Notes under the pieces: generated by a model | What the model saw: the letters and a program-made list of their open reading frames with translations, nothing else | Told to the model about the DNA's origin: nothing | The model's database searches: none | Shown: positions 1-11,493 of the stretch, one piece after another | Numbering within the stretch: position 1 is the first letter of the stretch | Layout: each line of letters opens with the position of its first letter | NCBI GenBank assembly: GCA_017893485.1 | Contig: CM030361.1 | Location: 310,287,724-310,351,723 of the forward strand | Length of the DNA: 64,000 bases | Source: Hemerocallis citrina | Lineage: Eukaryota; Streptophyta; Magnoliopsida; Asparagales; Asphodelaceae | Reading direction: 5' to 3' | Program-made: the position numbers and the translations under genes

Positions 1-932
1 GCATTACAACTGCTTTTATATCTTCCTAAAGAGTCTGATTTGTTGTCCCAATACATATTAGTATAATGAACCATCAATATGGTAGATGGTGACAAAAAAA
101 TTTGTTTGGTACACGTGTGTTGCGAGACAACTAGTGTCTACATGGCCACTAGCAGTGTCACAACAACATGTTACCCGGACCCGAACCGAACCAAAAAAAA
201 AGAGGACCCGAACCGTACCCAAACGGGAACGGGTAGCAAGTTTTTTAGAGGGCGAGGACCCGCACCCGCACCCGCACCCGCACCCGCACCTGGTTCTCAC
301 GGGTCAGATCAGATCTGGGTACAATATTTGGACATGTAGAGGACTGGGTTTGGGTCCGGTAGTGCAGGACACGACCCGACCTGATACTAGTGCTAATGGC
401 CGCAACCCCAACTTTGTAGTCTCGCTGTTCGAATATTGGCCAATATATTGAAATATTGGCAATTTGATCATTATACTGATTTGAAAGCTTAATTTTTTTA
501 AATGAGTTTTTAGCAAGTATGGCCAACATAGGGGAGAAAACCGATATGTGGGATTTATCAGTCGATATTTAAAACAATTGTTTAGCATGGTACTTATTAT
601 GTGACTACTTCCACTTCAAAATAACATGTACAACTTAATACATCTTATTTAATTGTATTGTTTGCAGTAGGTAGATTATATATATGCTATATAATGCATG
701 TAGAGTAATTTGATTCTCGTTAGGATTATATTGCCATCTGATATGACAACCTTATATTTATTAAATGTTGCTGAATGCTGATACATCATCGTTATTTGAC
801 ATGAAAACTTAGCTTCTGTTATGATTCCTATATATGATATTTAGATCCTTGGTTGTTATAAGAGTGAAGATGATAGATAAAATGATAAATCAACTTTATC
901 TGACTGTTGTTGTTGTTGTTATGCGAATTTAG
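1..932. other. Region upstream of the SPC12-like gene, no gene seen
   Basis: No convincing coding region. From 176 to 400 the DNA is rich in CCGAACC and GGGTCC words, resembling the GC-rich subterminal parts of the hAT elements elsewhere in the window, but no clear terminal repeat is visible. From about 570 the sequence is AT-rich and probably belongs to the promoter, leader and possibly a leader intron of the gene at 933. The bases just before its ATG read like a 3' splice site ending in TTTAG. Confidence 0.4.
258..291. repeat. Short (CGCACC)n tandem repeat
   Basis: About five perfect copies of a six-base unit. It lies in a GC-rich patch and explains several spurious Pro/His-rich open frames around it. 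Confidence 0.85.
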
Positions 933-1217
933 ATGGATTGGCAAGGTCAGAAACTGTCTGAGAAGCTGATGGAGATCATGCTGGTGGTATTTGCAGTTAC
1001 TGCCTTCATTGCTGGGTACTCAATTGGATCGTTTCAGATGATGCTTCTAATATACGCTGGTGGAGTTGTGCTTACTGCTTTGATTACCGTGCCCAACTGG
1101 CCGTTCTTCAATCGACATCCGTTGAATTGGTTGGAGTCAAGTGAGGCTGATCGTCACCCGAAACCACAAGTAGCTGCACCTTCTAAGAAGAAGGGATCCA
1201 AGCACCACCTGAAGTAG
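933..1217 (+). CDS. Signal peptidase complex subunit 1 (SPC12-like)
   Basis: The 94-residue protein is the expected size for the small SPCS1/SPC12 subunit of the endoplasmic reticulum signal peptidase complex, which assists removal of signal peptides from secretory proteins. It opens with MDWQGQKLSEKLMEIML, has two hydrophobic segments (about residues 15-33 and 36-54) joined by a short GSFQMM loop, then the family's typical VPNWPFFNRHPLNWL motif (about residues 55-69). The tail is lysine-rich and cytosolic (KKKGSKHHLK). The ATG at 933 is the start that matches plant homologues, and the reading frame is intact and uninterrupted by introns. The ATG is preceded by TTTAG, so an intron may lie in the 5' leader. 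This appears to be a functional housekeeping gene and the only one in the left third of the window not linked to the receptor cluster. Assignment is from remembered family sequence. Confidence 0.93.
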   Translation: MDWQGQKLSEKLMEIMLVVFAVTAFIAGYSIGSFQMMLLIYAGGVVLTALITVPNWPFFNRHPLNWLESSEADRHPKPQVAAPSKKKGSKHHLK

Positions 1218-2424
1218 GTTGAGTCACAGGTCTGACTTTCATGTAACGGCCCCTCGTTTTTTATTTTTGCTGAACCTGAAGTTTATTTTATGAGGATGGT
1301 TATTACTAATGTTGAGAGTTTATTATAGAGAAGAGAATACATATTTGGTTTGCTGTTGTTATTTAGTGTTGACTGAATGCCAAACTTAGCATAAGGTGCC
1401 AACTGTTCTGATATCTTTGTTTTTCTGTTACTTATGGTTGTGCTGAGCATTGGTTAAAGTTATTGATATCATTATCTTATTTGATAGGATGTGATACTTA
1501 AATTTTATTTTATTGTTTAATATGATGACATGAGATATGGACCGTGCTCCCCTAGCCAACTTGATTAATGAATCAAGAAATCATGTTTCTAACGATGTTC
1601 ATGATTTTGTGATTTCACATTAGGGGCTTGCATTGTATTTTCCTGGGATGCAGCCAATATGTCTTCTGTCATTTTTGCTGATGTTCTTTGATTAGTGGTA
1701 GAAAATTGTTTCAGTATTATAATCTATAGGCATTATCTGGCCAACCAAATAATGTACGGCAGAAATGCATATTTTCTTTGTAGGCCTCATCTAATCAGAT
1801 CCCAAAACCATATTGAACTAAGTTCTTGATACTCCAATGGATCATAAAGTTCAGAATGAAGTTAAAAACCAATGGAGGGTGAGTAGTTGATCCATTGTGT
1901 TTCCATCTGCAGGACCTCACCCTCCTACCAACTGAACCAACTTTGTTCATCATGGTCTTTAGTGATCCATTGGATCAACTGTGTGCCCATACTCTTGCAC
2001 CTCCTGTGCGGTGTGCCTTATGCTATCTAAGTGTCAATTTGGTTGATGTCAAGTATAACCTGATATATCTGATAATTGTTAACTTCAACACTATCAAACT
2101 TGATTAAATTGTGATCACTCTGACCTTTCTACATTCTTTCAACAATCAACTTCCTTGATGGTCGTCGAGTCATCAACCAGCATACCTACTTTATCTGTGA
2201 GCATTGGCCGACAATCCCACATATTGTACCTTGGGCAAGGTTTCCCGTTCCAGCTTTTGGGACCGCACACCGCACTCTGCCTGCCTCATACCCCACCCTT
2301 TCTCTCTCTACCCCTCCTTCCTCCTTTGTCTTTTGCTCGCAGACACTACCCTGGGAAATAAGATTTCTATGCATTACATAACACATCAAATTTTTATTTG
2401 TCATACGTGAAATAAAAGGATAAA
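1218..2424. other. 3' flank of the SPC12-like gene, no further gene seen
   Basis: AT-rich DNA that should hold the transcript end of the upstream gene (AT-rich stretches around 1255-1330). Short open frames near 1895 and 2155-2410 have no recognisable domain and are interrupted in every plausible alignment. I see no RNA gene. Confidence 0.5.
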
Positions 2425-2680
2425 TTAAGAGAGAATCGCTTGAGGTGGTTTGAACATATCACACGTAGACCTAATAGTGCCCAATGATTTGGCAAGTGTT
2501 GAGGGTAGAGTTAGGGGTAGGGGAAGACCTAAACCTGCTTGGGTGGAAATGGCGAGAAAATATATGAAAACTTGTGGCCTTACGGATGATATTGTGCTAA
2601 ACTGAGTAGAATGGAAAGTGAGGATTCATGTAGCCGACCCCAATTAGTTGGGAAATAGGCTTTGTTGTTGTTGTTGTATA
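2425..2680 (+). mobile_element. RTE-type LINE 3' end fragment
   Basis: In translation the segment resembles the C-terminal tail of plant RTE-clade reverse transcriptases (an LRWFEHI-like motif, then a basic region, then a tryptophan-containing end) but is broken by several stops. It closes with the typical GCCGACCCCAATTAG box and a run of TTG triplets at about 2661-2679, the 3' tail typical of this LINE group. It is heavily 5'-truncated and decayed. Confidence 0.65.
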
Positions 2681-3194
2681 CGTGAAATAAAATGTTGATT
2701 TTGTGATGCATGTGCATATGACTTTTATTTGTGAATGTTATCTGAATTCATGTTCAATAATAATAAGTATTGGATGTCTATGTTATTGATTGTACAGTTT
2801 GTGGAAATTGCATGTGTACAAGGTGTTTCTTGTATTTGGTTTCTTAAAATTGTTTGCTAAATTTGTTTTTTTGTTGTTTATTTTACTCGTCTGTTTGTTT
2901 TAGATGAATTATGGTAAAAAAATATATTAATCTGATTGGAAAGGCCTTTAGCATATATTACTTCATATACCTATTGTCAGTCTGTCTACTTGATGTCTCC
3001 ATTGCCCAAAATTGTAACTTAGAAACAAACTATGTTAAGTTTCCAGTTCCAGTTGAACCTTGTCTGTGTGGATACCTTAGACAGAAACACAACATGTTCT
3101 ACATCTTGTGTTTTTAACCTTATGATGTGTGGTAAACTTGTTTTTTTTTTTTAATTCTCAGCCTAAGGTGCATTGATGTTGTTGAAGTTTATTG
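2681..3194. other. AT-rich spacer, no gene seen
   Basis: Short open frames only, for example at 2911-3117, with no recognisable domain. The homology with the duplicated receptor unit begins just downstream. Confidence 0.5.
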
Positions 3195-3281
3195 TATCAC
3201 AGTATCATTTCATGCAAGCTTATTGTATGTTCCTCACAGTAACATTTCATGTTCTCATTAATTGGTTCTTCTCCTGCTAAC

Positions 3282-3605
3282 ATGATATCCACGATGATCT
3301 TTGCCATCGCCCTTGTATTGATCACCTTCGCGTCTTTAGGTGAGGGTGATGATATGTCGTGCCTCCGTGACTTTAAGTTCTCAATCTCAGATCCTACAGG
3401 CTCTCTTATCTCTTGGAACTTCACCGAAGACTTAGCTGCTGGAGCTGTCTGCAAATGGATTGGCCATTTTTTTTGTTGGAACCATGTTGCGCTGCGTGTC
3501 CTCTGGCCCGGTCTCTCATCCTTCTCGTTGTCAGGCCCAATACTGTCAGCTCTTTGCCCTGCTCCTACCTCACTACCCTTGACCTCTTCCAGAACAATCT
3601 CATGA
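3282..3605 (+). pseudogene. Truncated N-terminal fragment of a BIR-like LRR receptor kinase
   Basis: The fragment encodes a signal peptide (start at 3282) and the first part of the LRR N-terminal domain, with DDMSCLRDFKFSISDP and LISWNF matching the intact genes at 3921 and 32395. About residue 50 the frame drifts: the cysteine/tryptophan pair of the cap is scrambled and later LRR words survive only in shifted frames. There are no LRR repeats beyond this, no transmembrane segment and no kinase. The same fragment, interrupted by a LINE, recurs at 11714-11839 plus 16735-16930, so it predates the local duplication. It is a relic and should not be annotated as a gene. Confidence 0.85.
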
Positions 3606-3608
3606 CTG

Positions 3609-3830
3609 ATGCTTTGACTTGCTGACTATTCCAATTCTTCCTCCATCACAAAAGAACTACAGTATCACATTTGAAAACTTTTCTTGTGATAATAACCGAC
3701 GCTATGACTTGCTGACTATTCCAAGTCTTCCTCCATTACAAAGAACTACAGTTTCACATTTGAAAACTTCTCTAGTGATAATAACTGATGCTATGACTTG
3801 CTGAAGTCTTCCTCTATCAGCAAAACTTAT
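3609..3830. repeat. Tandem repeat of about 90 bp, 2.5 copies
   Basis: The word GCTATGACTTGCTGA (first copy GCTTTGACTTGCTGA) starts at 3611, 3701 and 3790, giving a period of 89-90 bp. The same repeat array precedes the second receptor gene (32111-32300), so it belongs to the duplicated unit and may lie in the promoter or leader region of these genes. Confidence 0.85.
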
Positions 3831-3920
3831 GTATATGCTCCTCTCGCTTTAACATTTCATGTTCTCATTCTCATTTCAAAGTTGACAAACTGAAATCACA
3901 AACAAATCCTGCAAGCTACT

Positions 3921-5735
3921 ATGATATCCTCCATGATCTTCGCTATTGTCCTCCTCATCTTCTTCACCTCACTGTTAGCTAAGGGGCAAAATGATTTCTT
4001 GTGCCTCCGTGAGTTTAAGTCCTCAATCTCAGATCCCTTCGACCATCTCTTTTCTTGGAACTTTGACAACACATCTGTGGGAGCTGTCTGCAGTTTCACC
4101 GGCGTTAATTGTTGGAACGCTGAAGAAAACCGTATCCTCTCCATCACTCTCTCGTCCTCCTCCCTCTTAGGCCCCATCCCCTCAGCTCTCCGCCTCTGTT
4201 CCACCCTCACCGCCCTTGACCTCTCCCGAAACGACTTCTACGGTCCCATACCTTCCTCCCTCTGCTCCTGGCTTCCTTACCTTGTTAGCCTCGACCTCTC
4301 AGGCAACAATCTCACAGGCCCCATACCTCCTGATCTTTTTAACTGCCAATTCCTTAACTCTCTTATTCTTTCTGGCAACTACTTATCAGGCTCAATTCCT
4401 GCAACAGTATCTAATCTTAGAAGGCTTAAAAAGATCGACTTCTCCAGTAACAATCTTGTTGGACAAATTCCTTCTGCACTCGCCTTATACGATTCTTCAA
4501 GCTTCGCCAACAACCCATTCCTCTGTGGCCAACCTCTTTCTTCTGAGTGCCCTTACGTTATGCCCACCCGTACCATCCTCATCTTTGTTGCCTTTGGGTT
4601 TTCTGGATTCGTTTCCTCTCTGCTCATATCCTACTTTGTATGGAGCTTCTGCTTCGCCGCAACAGCAGAAACTGTTGCCTGTAAAGAGCTGGATCAGCTA
4701 ACGTTACAGCTGCTTCAAGATGGACTCATTCGTGAGCGTTTGGCCAAGAATCAAATTGAGATGTTGACCCTACGAGAGCTGATGACTGCAACCAGAGATT
4801 TTCATCCCGACAATATCATAGTTGTCGGGGATCCTAGTACCGGGACTTCATATGAAGGAGTACTACCAGATGGATCAGGTTTGATTGTGAAGAGGCTCTT
4901 AAAGTGTACTCAACGCAGCGGGAGGCAGTTCAGAACTGAGATGAGTTGGATCAAAGAGATTTGCCACCCAAATCTGGTTTCCCTCCTCGGTGTCTGCACT
5001 TCGATGGAGGAGAGGTTTGTAATGTACCAGACAATGTTTAATGGTGCTTTGTCTGTGTTGCTTCAGTCCCGAGATGAGATTCTTGACTGGGAGAGGAGGC
5101 TAAAGATTGGGATCGGAGTGGCAAGAGGACTCGCATGGCTTCACCACGGTTATCAAGTTCCGCTTTTGCATTGTAGTCTGTGCTCCAGTGCAGTGCTCCT
5201 TGATGAGTACTACGAGCCAAGGATTGCTGATTTTGGACTTGCTCGGCGTTTTAGGTCGTCGTTAGTGGACGATGATATAGATTCATCATGTTTATCGTCA
5301 ATGTGTGCAGCTCCTGACAATGCACGTCGTCCTTTGCCATCCACCAAAGATGATGTGTATGATTTCGGTGTGATTTTGCTTGAGCTAGCAACTGGTCAGT
5401 GTGTTGTCAATGCTAATAGCAACAATTTAGTTCGTTTGGTGCTTCACAAGCTCTTCACTGGTCGAATCTGTGAGGCAATAGATAATTCTCTGAAAGGTAA
5501 AGGGAATGAGGAGGAGATAGTCGAGTTTTTGAAGATTGCTTGTCAATGCGTAGTTGATCATCCTCATGAAAGACCTCCTATGATTGAAGTTTATCCTTCT
5601 CTGAAGAGAATTGGGAGTGGCAATGATTTCTCGGAGAATCTGGATGAATCATGTATTATCTCTGGTGAAGATAGCTCAGAAGTTGCTGTAAAGCTGGCAT
5701 ATAGTATTTGTACCGGAAGAAATCCCTATTTGTGA
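3921..5735 (+). CDS. LRR receptor-like pseudokinase, BIR2/BIR3-like
   Basis: The single-exon, 604-residue protein has a signal peptide (1-23), an LRR N-terminal cap with the family motif NDFLCLREFKSSISDP, about four to five leucine-rich repeats (70-190), a paired-cysteine C-cap near residue 195 (NNPFLCGQPLSSEC), one transmembrane helix (about 217-244) and a cytoplasmic kinase domain (about 280-575). This layout and wording match plant BAK1-interacting receptor-like kinases, plasma-membrane regulators that bind BAK1-type co-receptors. The invariant VAIK lysine is present (LIVKRL, about residue 323), but the glycine-rich loop is degenerate, the catalytic HRD motif reads HCS (about 416), and the following Asn is Ala, while DFG is kept (ADFG). 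It is therefore probably a catalytically weak or dead kinase that works by binding, as known for BIR2. The ATG at 3921 aligns with the start of the paralogue at 32395. The gene looks intact. Confidence 0.9.
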   Translation: MISSMIFAIVLLIFFTSLLAKGQNDFLCLREFKSSISDPFDHLFSWNFDNTSVGAVCSFTGVNCWNAEENRILSITLSSSSLLGPIPSALRLCSTLTALDLSRNDFYGPIPSSLCSWLPYLVSLDLSGNNLTGPIPPDLFNCQFLNSLILSGNYLSGSIPATVSNLRRLKKIDFSSNNLVGQIPSALALYDSSSFANNPFLCGQPLSSECPYVMPTRTILIFVAFGFSGFVSSLLISYFVWSFCFAATAETVACKELDQLTLQLLQDGLIRERLAKNQIEMLTLRELMTATRDFHPDNIIVVGDPSTGTSYEGVLPDGSGLIVKRLLKCTQRSGRQFRTEMSWIKEICHPNLVSLLGVCTSMEERFVMYQTMFNGALSVLLQSRDEILDWERRLKIGIGVARGLAWLHHGYQVPLLHCSLCSSAVLLDEYYEPRIADFGLARRFRSSLVDDDIDSSCLSSMCAAPDNARRPLPSTKDDVYDFGVILLELATGQCVVNANSNNLVRLVLHKLFTGRICEAIDNSLKGKGNEEEIVEFLKIACQCVVDHPHERPPMIEVYPSLKRIGSGNDFSENLDESCIISGEDSSEVAVKLAYSICTGRNPYL

Positions 5736-6339
5736 TGCCCTTCAGTAAGTATACATATTCTCAATCATTCAATTGAGAATTGCAAGGAGAATATTACTCT
5801 TTCTCAATCATTTAATCGATTATTAAATTTCTTTAAAATTTTACATACCAAGTCATTATCATAGTTTCTATTGCAAGTTTATAAATGAGCTGTTGTTTGT
5901 CCCTCAAATTTAACTGAGTTGATGTTGAAGTATGCAATGATGTGGATGAAGTGCCTAATTACGCGCCGCCGTATCATACTTTAAGATGTGTGCTCAATGC
6001 TCTGCATGATTCCTTTGAAAATGTCTATGTGAATATTTCTTCAGTTATGTGATATTCGAATTAAGGCAGGGTGGACCCTTTGTTTTGCAGTACTGTGGGT
6101 GTGCGATGTGATTGTAATTTTATCGTACAATTAGCTTGAGGATAAGTTATAAGCTATCAGTGTTCTTACTTTTGGACAAAAATTAACCTTTTTATGCTAT
6201 ATCTTGTCATCATGTTTTTTCTTATAAGTGTAGATCTTGGGTATTAGTTTTTTTTTGTGAGATCTTTACACCATCAGTAAGAAAACTGATGCGGTTTGTT
6301 TTTGGATGTGTGGTTGCAACAGGTGTGAGTTCTTGTAGT
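5736..6339. other. 3' flank of the first receptor gene, no gene seen
   Basis: AT-rich intergenic DNA with no coding signal. It should include the receptor transcript's 3' end. Confidence 0.5.
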
Positions 6340-6745
6340 TTGTATAATGAAAGTTGCGGTACTGATTCTGGTCCAACCCTCGGTTGGGGGACCGGCTCCG
6401 AAGTAGCAGGAGTGAGGTAGGGACCGGGTGCTCGGCTCGGTCCTAGGTACCTGCACACTGTCTAGAAACACCGGGAGAAGTCTCGGCGACAGGCCATCCG
6501 ACAATCTAGTTAGTCACTGGAAAAACAACAGTAGCTAGTGTTCAAGGAGAGTACAGTGAGGAGGGGGTCTGGTATTTATAGGCAGGGGAAACAGGTCTAA
6601 GATCCTGCTGGGCCGGGTCGGACCCGTTTGCTCGTCGGCCTGACGTGGCAGAAGCCCATATGGCTCTGGATTGACCTGATGATCAGGGAAGAGCGGGATT
6701 TGAGGAGAGCTGACGGCCCATAAGGGGTCACGTCATCTAACACAT
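6340..6745 (-). mobile_element. Diverged Tat-like gypsy LTR fragment
   Basis: Read on the minus strand, this GC-rich block resembles the LTR of the gypsy element at 17389: a TATAAATACCAGACC box (complement at 6573-6580), then an ACTAGATTGTCGGA-like word and a CCCGGTGTTTCTAGAC word, in the same order and spacing. No internal region follows, so it is a solo or truncated LTR. The ends were not defined precisely. Confidence 0.65.
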
Positions 6746-7882
6746 AAAAAAATGATGATTTCATGTTCCTTTTTATGTTCAATTTGCTGCAAATCGTTGT
6801 GAAAAAATATTGCAAGTTCCTTATTATGTATGGTTCCTTTTTTTCTGTACTCTTTGCTGCTGATATTTTGTCATATTTTTTGTTTTTTTCTCCTGCATCA
6901 ATGTCACATTCAGTTTTTAATTTACCAACATATTCTCCTTGGGAATTCTTAAATTGCTGTTTATTATTAGAAACCTGGCCTAGTGCTGCTTTCCTAGAGA
7001 TTTCTCAAGTGTTTGGAAATATCATCTCAGTTTCATTTCATCTCTTGTTTCTCATTTTTTAATCATAGTCTCTTTCTGATGTAAAATTAATCAAAAGTGG
7101 AGAATTTTTAAGAATATTAAAAAATTAAGTTTACCAACATGTAATACCGATTAAGCTAGAAATTAAAACTACTAATGAGTTTGATAGATTTTTAAGAAGT
7201 GACATTAGTTTAACAAGCCCAATTAAAGATTCACACCTATCAATCAACAAATATACTTAAGTATTATTAGCAAGTAAGATTTAATAATGATTTGTATGCT
7301 AATCGGCAAGTAAAAGCATACACTCGACATATAATTCAAATAATATTATAAAGACAATATGCTGTAATACAAATAATGGAGAAGTGGAAAGAAGTTACCG
7401 GGGTTCGAAGTACATGTAACAACGGAGAGGAGGTTTGGGAGGGGATGGCAGCTGAAGAGAGAGGGAGAGGGTATTAGGGTTATGGTTTCAAATTAAAATG
7501 GAGATTTGAGGGTGTAGTTAGAGTTTCTCACAAACCCTAATACTTTCTTAGGATTTCTTACAAACCCTAATGTTCTCTTATGGTCTCACACACACAAGAG
7601 GAGAATGAAGAGCAACAACTTAACACACCATAATTTTTTAAATCAATAATAGCATAATATTTTCATTGTTCTAGAGGCCGATATATATGCTCAAAACAAA
7701 TCTCCAAAATATCCTAATGCATAAAATAAAGGGTGCAAAACGCAAAACTACTACATATGGTTAAAATTGCAAAAAACAAATACGAATGCTGAAATAAAAA
7801 TACTAGGCTAATAAAACAGCCATCCTAGACGATGTTTTCGCTGATACAAATGCTTGAATCATCTCGAACAGATGTCCTCATC
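6746..7882. other. AT-rich intergenic DNA, no gene seen
   Basis: A 99-codon frame at 6763-7062 is hydrophobic and low in complexity, with no domain I recognise. The stretch 7390-7620 has repeated ACAAACCCTAAT words. Nothing here supports a gene. Confidence 0.45.
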
Positions 7883-8876
7883 TAGGGATGGCAACCCCCA
7901 CTTAGGCGGCCCGTGACCCGCACTCGAACCCGGTCTGCAATTAGGCGGTTCGGGTCTGAGTCGACCCTACCGGTCGACACGGGTCGCAAATTCGGAAACC
8001 TAACCCACTCGACCCGGCCCGTGAACCCATTGACCAAGTCAAACCCGCCCACAACCCACAGGTTTGGACCCGTGCTGGTCGAACGGTCTAAAGCAAAGCT
8101 AATGGCTCAGTTTTGGGCTGTTTTTTTGTTTTGAATTTCCCCCTATAAATACTCCCTTAATTCAATCTAAAAATTTCCACACCTCACTCTCTTACTCTCT
8201 CTACTACTACTACTCAATTCAATCTCAATTAAGTCAAGTTTTTTCAACAAAGAAGTGAAAAATTTTGATCGTATCGAATTGTGTTGATTCAACTCTCAAC
8301 TATGTCTACTTCAACTCCTCCAACAAAGAAGCTCTCCCTCCCTCCCTCTCTCTCTCTCTCTCTCTCTTTCAACGACTGCCGGACTTCGTCACTACGCCTA
8401 CTACATTTCTCAATCGATTACGACTACTTCTACTTTTATTTTCTCTCTCATTTCTATATACGATTATCCGCGAAGTATGGTTTCAAAATTTCACAACCCT
8501 CCTATTGTCTTGATTTTTGTTGGAGATCTTATTTTTTGTGGCATATTTGTTTGTTGATTTTTGCTTTTCTCTCTCTCAACCCTCATATTATTTTTTAGAT
8601 TTTATTTTTTAACATAACTCATAGATTGTTTTGTATTATTTCACATACACTAGTAAAACACTGAAAATCATTTTTTTTCACATACACTATTATCATGTCT
8701 AGATCAAGAGTAGCAGCCGTAGCCAAAGTGGACAAGATTCCACATGTACTTCACGTCGGCCTCCAATAATCCCACATGTAGAGCCCGAATTTATACCGAA
8801 ATCTATGGTAGGAAGTCACGATATCCTTACACATGAAATAGAAGAAGAAATGCATGATGTTGACACACAACACAAC
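7883..8876 (+). mobile_element. Truncated hAT-type element, left end
   Basis: It begins TAGGGATGGCAA, matching the terminus of the complete hAT element at 45258 (TAGGGATGGCAT). A GC-rich subterminal block of CCCG words follows, then a TATAAATACTCCC promoter-like box and a TC-rich leader, the same order as in the complete element. The ATG-bearing stretch near 8696 has only a short, broken N-terminal frame and no transposase core. The right end is missing, and the sequence gives way to LTR-like DNA at 8877. Confidence 0.6.
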
Positions 8877-9406
8877 TGTAATACCCCGTATTTCTGAAAT
8901 ATATATATGGTTTGAAATATATAATAATAAAAACGAATTTCATTTGAGACTTTGCCCTATAGAAATTCTCTATGGGAGGGATTTATAAAGAATATTTGAT
9001 TTGAAATGGGATTTAATTGATCCGGATTTGTGTGTGTATGTTTGGGGGCCCACCGGTTTAGGAACAGCACAAGGCTGAGGCTGTGTGTGTTGAGATTGAC
9101 TCTCCCACGTGATGACGTGGGGAGAGGAATGGTGGGCCCGGCTTCTTTGTAAAAAGGATTTAATGAAAAAAAAAAAAAAACAGGGGATTTGAGTATGAGT
9201 TTGGTACCATATCGTTAATGGATAAGAATATAATATAGTATAAATAATATTGCCAAGGATCAAGAGTCACCAATTCGGTTAACCACCTTTTGAGAGACAG
9301 AAAATTTAGGAGAAAGTAAGTGATTGTCACAAATTTTATGACTACATTCCCCGATGAGAATAATCCGGGTGTAGGACATAAAATTTGTAAACAAAGTGAC
9401 AAGAGT
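8877..9406. mobile_element. Possible LTR-retrotransposon fragment
   Basis: The segment begins TGTAATACCCCGTATTTC, a start typical of many plant Ty3/gypsy LTRs. I could not find a matching CA end, a second LTR or a target-site duplication, so the call is tentative. Confidence 0.3.
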
Positions 9407-10045
9407 TGTAAGTCGCCCTAGGGGGGTGAATATAGTGATTGTGCGGCAAGCACAAGTGACGCAACGATATAACGTGGTTCGACCCCCAGGTCTACGTCCA
9501 CACCACCTAATTGTAGCAATTTTCCGTCACAAGCGTTCCACTATACTCAAAACCCATATACAGTGATTCTCGGATTGGGAAGTATATCGATCAAAATTGG
9601 AAACGATACATTCCGAAAATGTGAACAGCGCAAAGTGCGGTCGGCCGCAATCTTGGTGCAGTCGACCGTCATGAGGTGCGGTCGACCGGTATCGTGCTGT
9701 TCATACCGAATCCACTTTGTATTTAGCAAACAAACTAATCAATCTTTCAATCAATCAATTTTACAGATTTAAATCTCACAAATATGGAATGATGGCAGCT
9801 GGTCTTGATCGCTTTCTTGGACATTAATCAATCAACTTCTTTTTTTGAATATCTTCTCCTTTTGCTTGATTTCTCAATCTTTCTTTATTATTTTCCTTCT
9901 TTGAATATTCTTGAATCTTTTTCCTTATTTGAATATTCTTGAGTCTCTCTTGGATATTGTTTTGATCCTAAAAATTTGAATAACTTAATTCAAACTTATT
10001 AGTAATTGTAGACACGTTTTGTGCACACCAAACTAAGAGTCAACA
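9407..10045 (-). mobile_element. LTR copy, shorter relative of the solo LTR at 49753
   Basis: On the minus strand this runs TGTTGACTCTTAG to ACTTACA and aligns along its length with the 1,014-bp solo LTR at 49753-50766, with internal deletions. It sits at the same position in a BIR-like receptor fragment as that copy, so the insertion predates the duplication that made both. The distal flank (9402-9406) does not match the expected target duplication, so rearrangement occurred at that end. Confidence 0.75.
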
Positions 10046-10722
10046 CGTATCAGTTTTTCCTGCGAAACAGAAGCTCCAGACAACATAAGATAAGGATACA
10101 GAGAAAATGCCAGAAAAGCCGAAACCAAGGAAGGCAAGGGCAATGTGGATACAATATGAGGAAATTGGATAGCCATAAAGAAAGGGGTTGTTTAGAAAGC
10201 TTGATGCATCAGACATGGACAGTGGAGAGGGGATCTGTCCAATACAGATTGTTATGAGAAATGTCGAGGTTTGTTAGGTATGCACAGTTGGAGAGATTAG
10301 CCGGGATGGTGCATGTGAGCATGTTTGAGGAGGGTGACGAGGTTAGGAAGCCATGTACGGATGGAGGAAGGGTTAGAACCTGAAAATGGAGTTGGAGGAG
10401 AGGTCGAGGGTGGTAAATGGTGTAGGAAAGACTGAGGGAAGCCACTCCCTTGAAGATAAGGTATTTAAGTAGTGTTGTTGTTTGAGGGCAGAGAGGTCGA
10501 TAGGATGAGAGGGAAAGAGAAGAGACACTGTTCTGATCAGAGTTCCAGCAGGTGACACCAGCGAGAAGCTGCAGACAGAGTCTACTGAGAGAGGTGACTA
10601 TCGAGGTCTGAGACTGAGGATGGGAAGTTGAAGAGGCACTGCACATCATCTTTGCCAGAAAAATATGTGAACAAGAATAGGACGATGACGAAGAAGATAA
10701 TGCTGGTGGTGGTGAAAATCAT
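10046..10722 (-). pseudogene. Inverted BIR-like receptor N-terminal pseudogene
   Basis: The minus-strand ATG at 10722 opens a hydrophobic signal-like segment, and downstream frames carry residual LRR words (SNCAYLTNLDISHNNLYW, CTIPANLSN). It is frameshifted several times, so no continuous ectodomain exists. It is the inverted counterpart of 49049-49752, with the same LTR inserted at its juxtamembrane end. Not functional. Confidence 0.8.
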
Positions 10723-11493
10723 GGTGGTGCGAGATCAAGAACAAAATTGATGGTTTTTGGTTTAGGATTGTGTTCACTACGATTGTAGGAGACTTGGAAT
10801 GGCGAATTAAGTCAAGGTATCAACAGGTTTTCCTCGGAGAAAAATGAAAAATTCTTGCAAACAAACTTGTCTGTTTAACTAAATACAAATCGAAATCAGT
10901 CAGTACCGATTTTTCCAATGGGGCTCTAAAATAATGGGCAAAAGTTGAATTCAGAGCACACTTACTTTGATCCAGATGGCAGAATAAGCCATCAGCCTTC
11001 ATTGTCGAACTACTTATTCAACATGGAAGAAACTGCAGCTTTCAATCTGATAGTATCTGATACTCAATTAACAGGATCCCTGATAATATCTGATACAGAA
11101 ATTTCCTGACAAATATGAGTATAGGAATGAAGTTTCATATATCGATATAGTGAATTTCAGATACGACTAAGACTACCAACCTGCGAATGAATTATTCATG
11201 ACAACTGAAATGATCTGGTAGGTATGTTTTTTATTTACCTCAAACTGATAGGTATGTTTTTTATTTACCTCAAACTGAAAGAAAATTGTCCATGTACTGA
11301 AATGAATTAACCATATCTAACTTATGACATTTTCCAAAGGGATTTAACATCAAAATTGGAAATCAAAGTCATCAACCAGTTCTCATACAGAGCACACAAT
11401 AGTAAGGCAGATTTCTAAATTGTTGGATAGAAAATTTATTCATGACAAGTTTGAACTTGTGCCACAATTGAACACGTTGTGTTTGTACCGATC
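10723..11493 (-). repeat. Inverted copy of the receptor-gene downstream spacer
   Basis: On the minus strand this matches the DNA downstream of the second receptor gene (34336-35062) and the spacer at 44890-45257 plus 48766-49048. It keeps the uninterrupted TTCGACAATGAAGGCTGA sequence that is the empty target site of the hAT element at 45258. Confidence 0.8.

Noticed and set aside
79..451. Overlapping open frames near the left end as genes
   Set aside because: They are translations of a hexamer repeat and of CCGAACC-rich DNA in several frames, with no domain.
6763..7062. Hydrophobic 99-codon frame as a small membrane protein
   Set aside because: AT-rich, low-complexity composition, no recognisable family and no flanking gene signals.
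8265..8598. Open frames in the TC-rich leader of the truncated hAT element
   Set aside because: They arise from a CT microsatellite and have no transposase features.
8877..9406. Complete solo LTR
   Set aside because: The start looks like a gypsy LTR, but I could not find a proper end or a target-site duplication, so it is listed only as a possible fragment.
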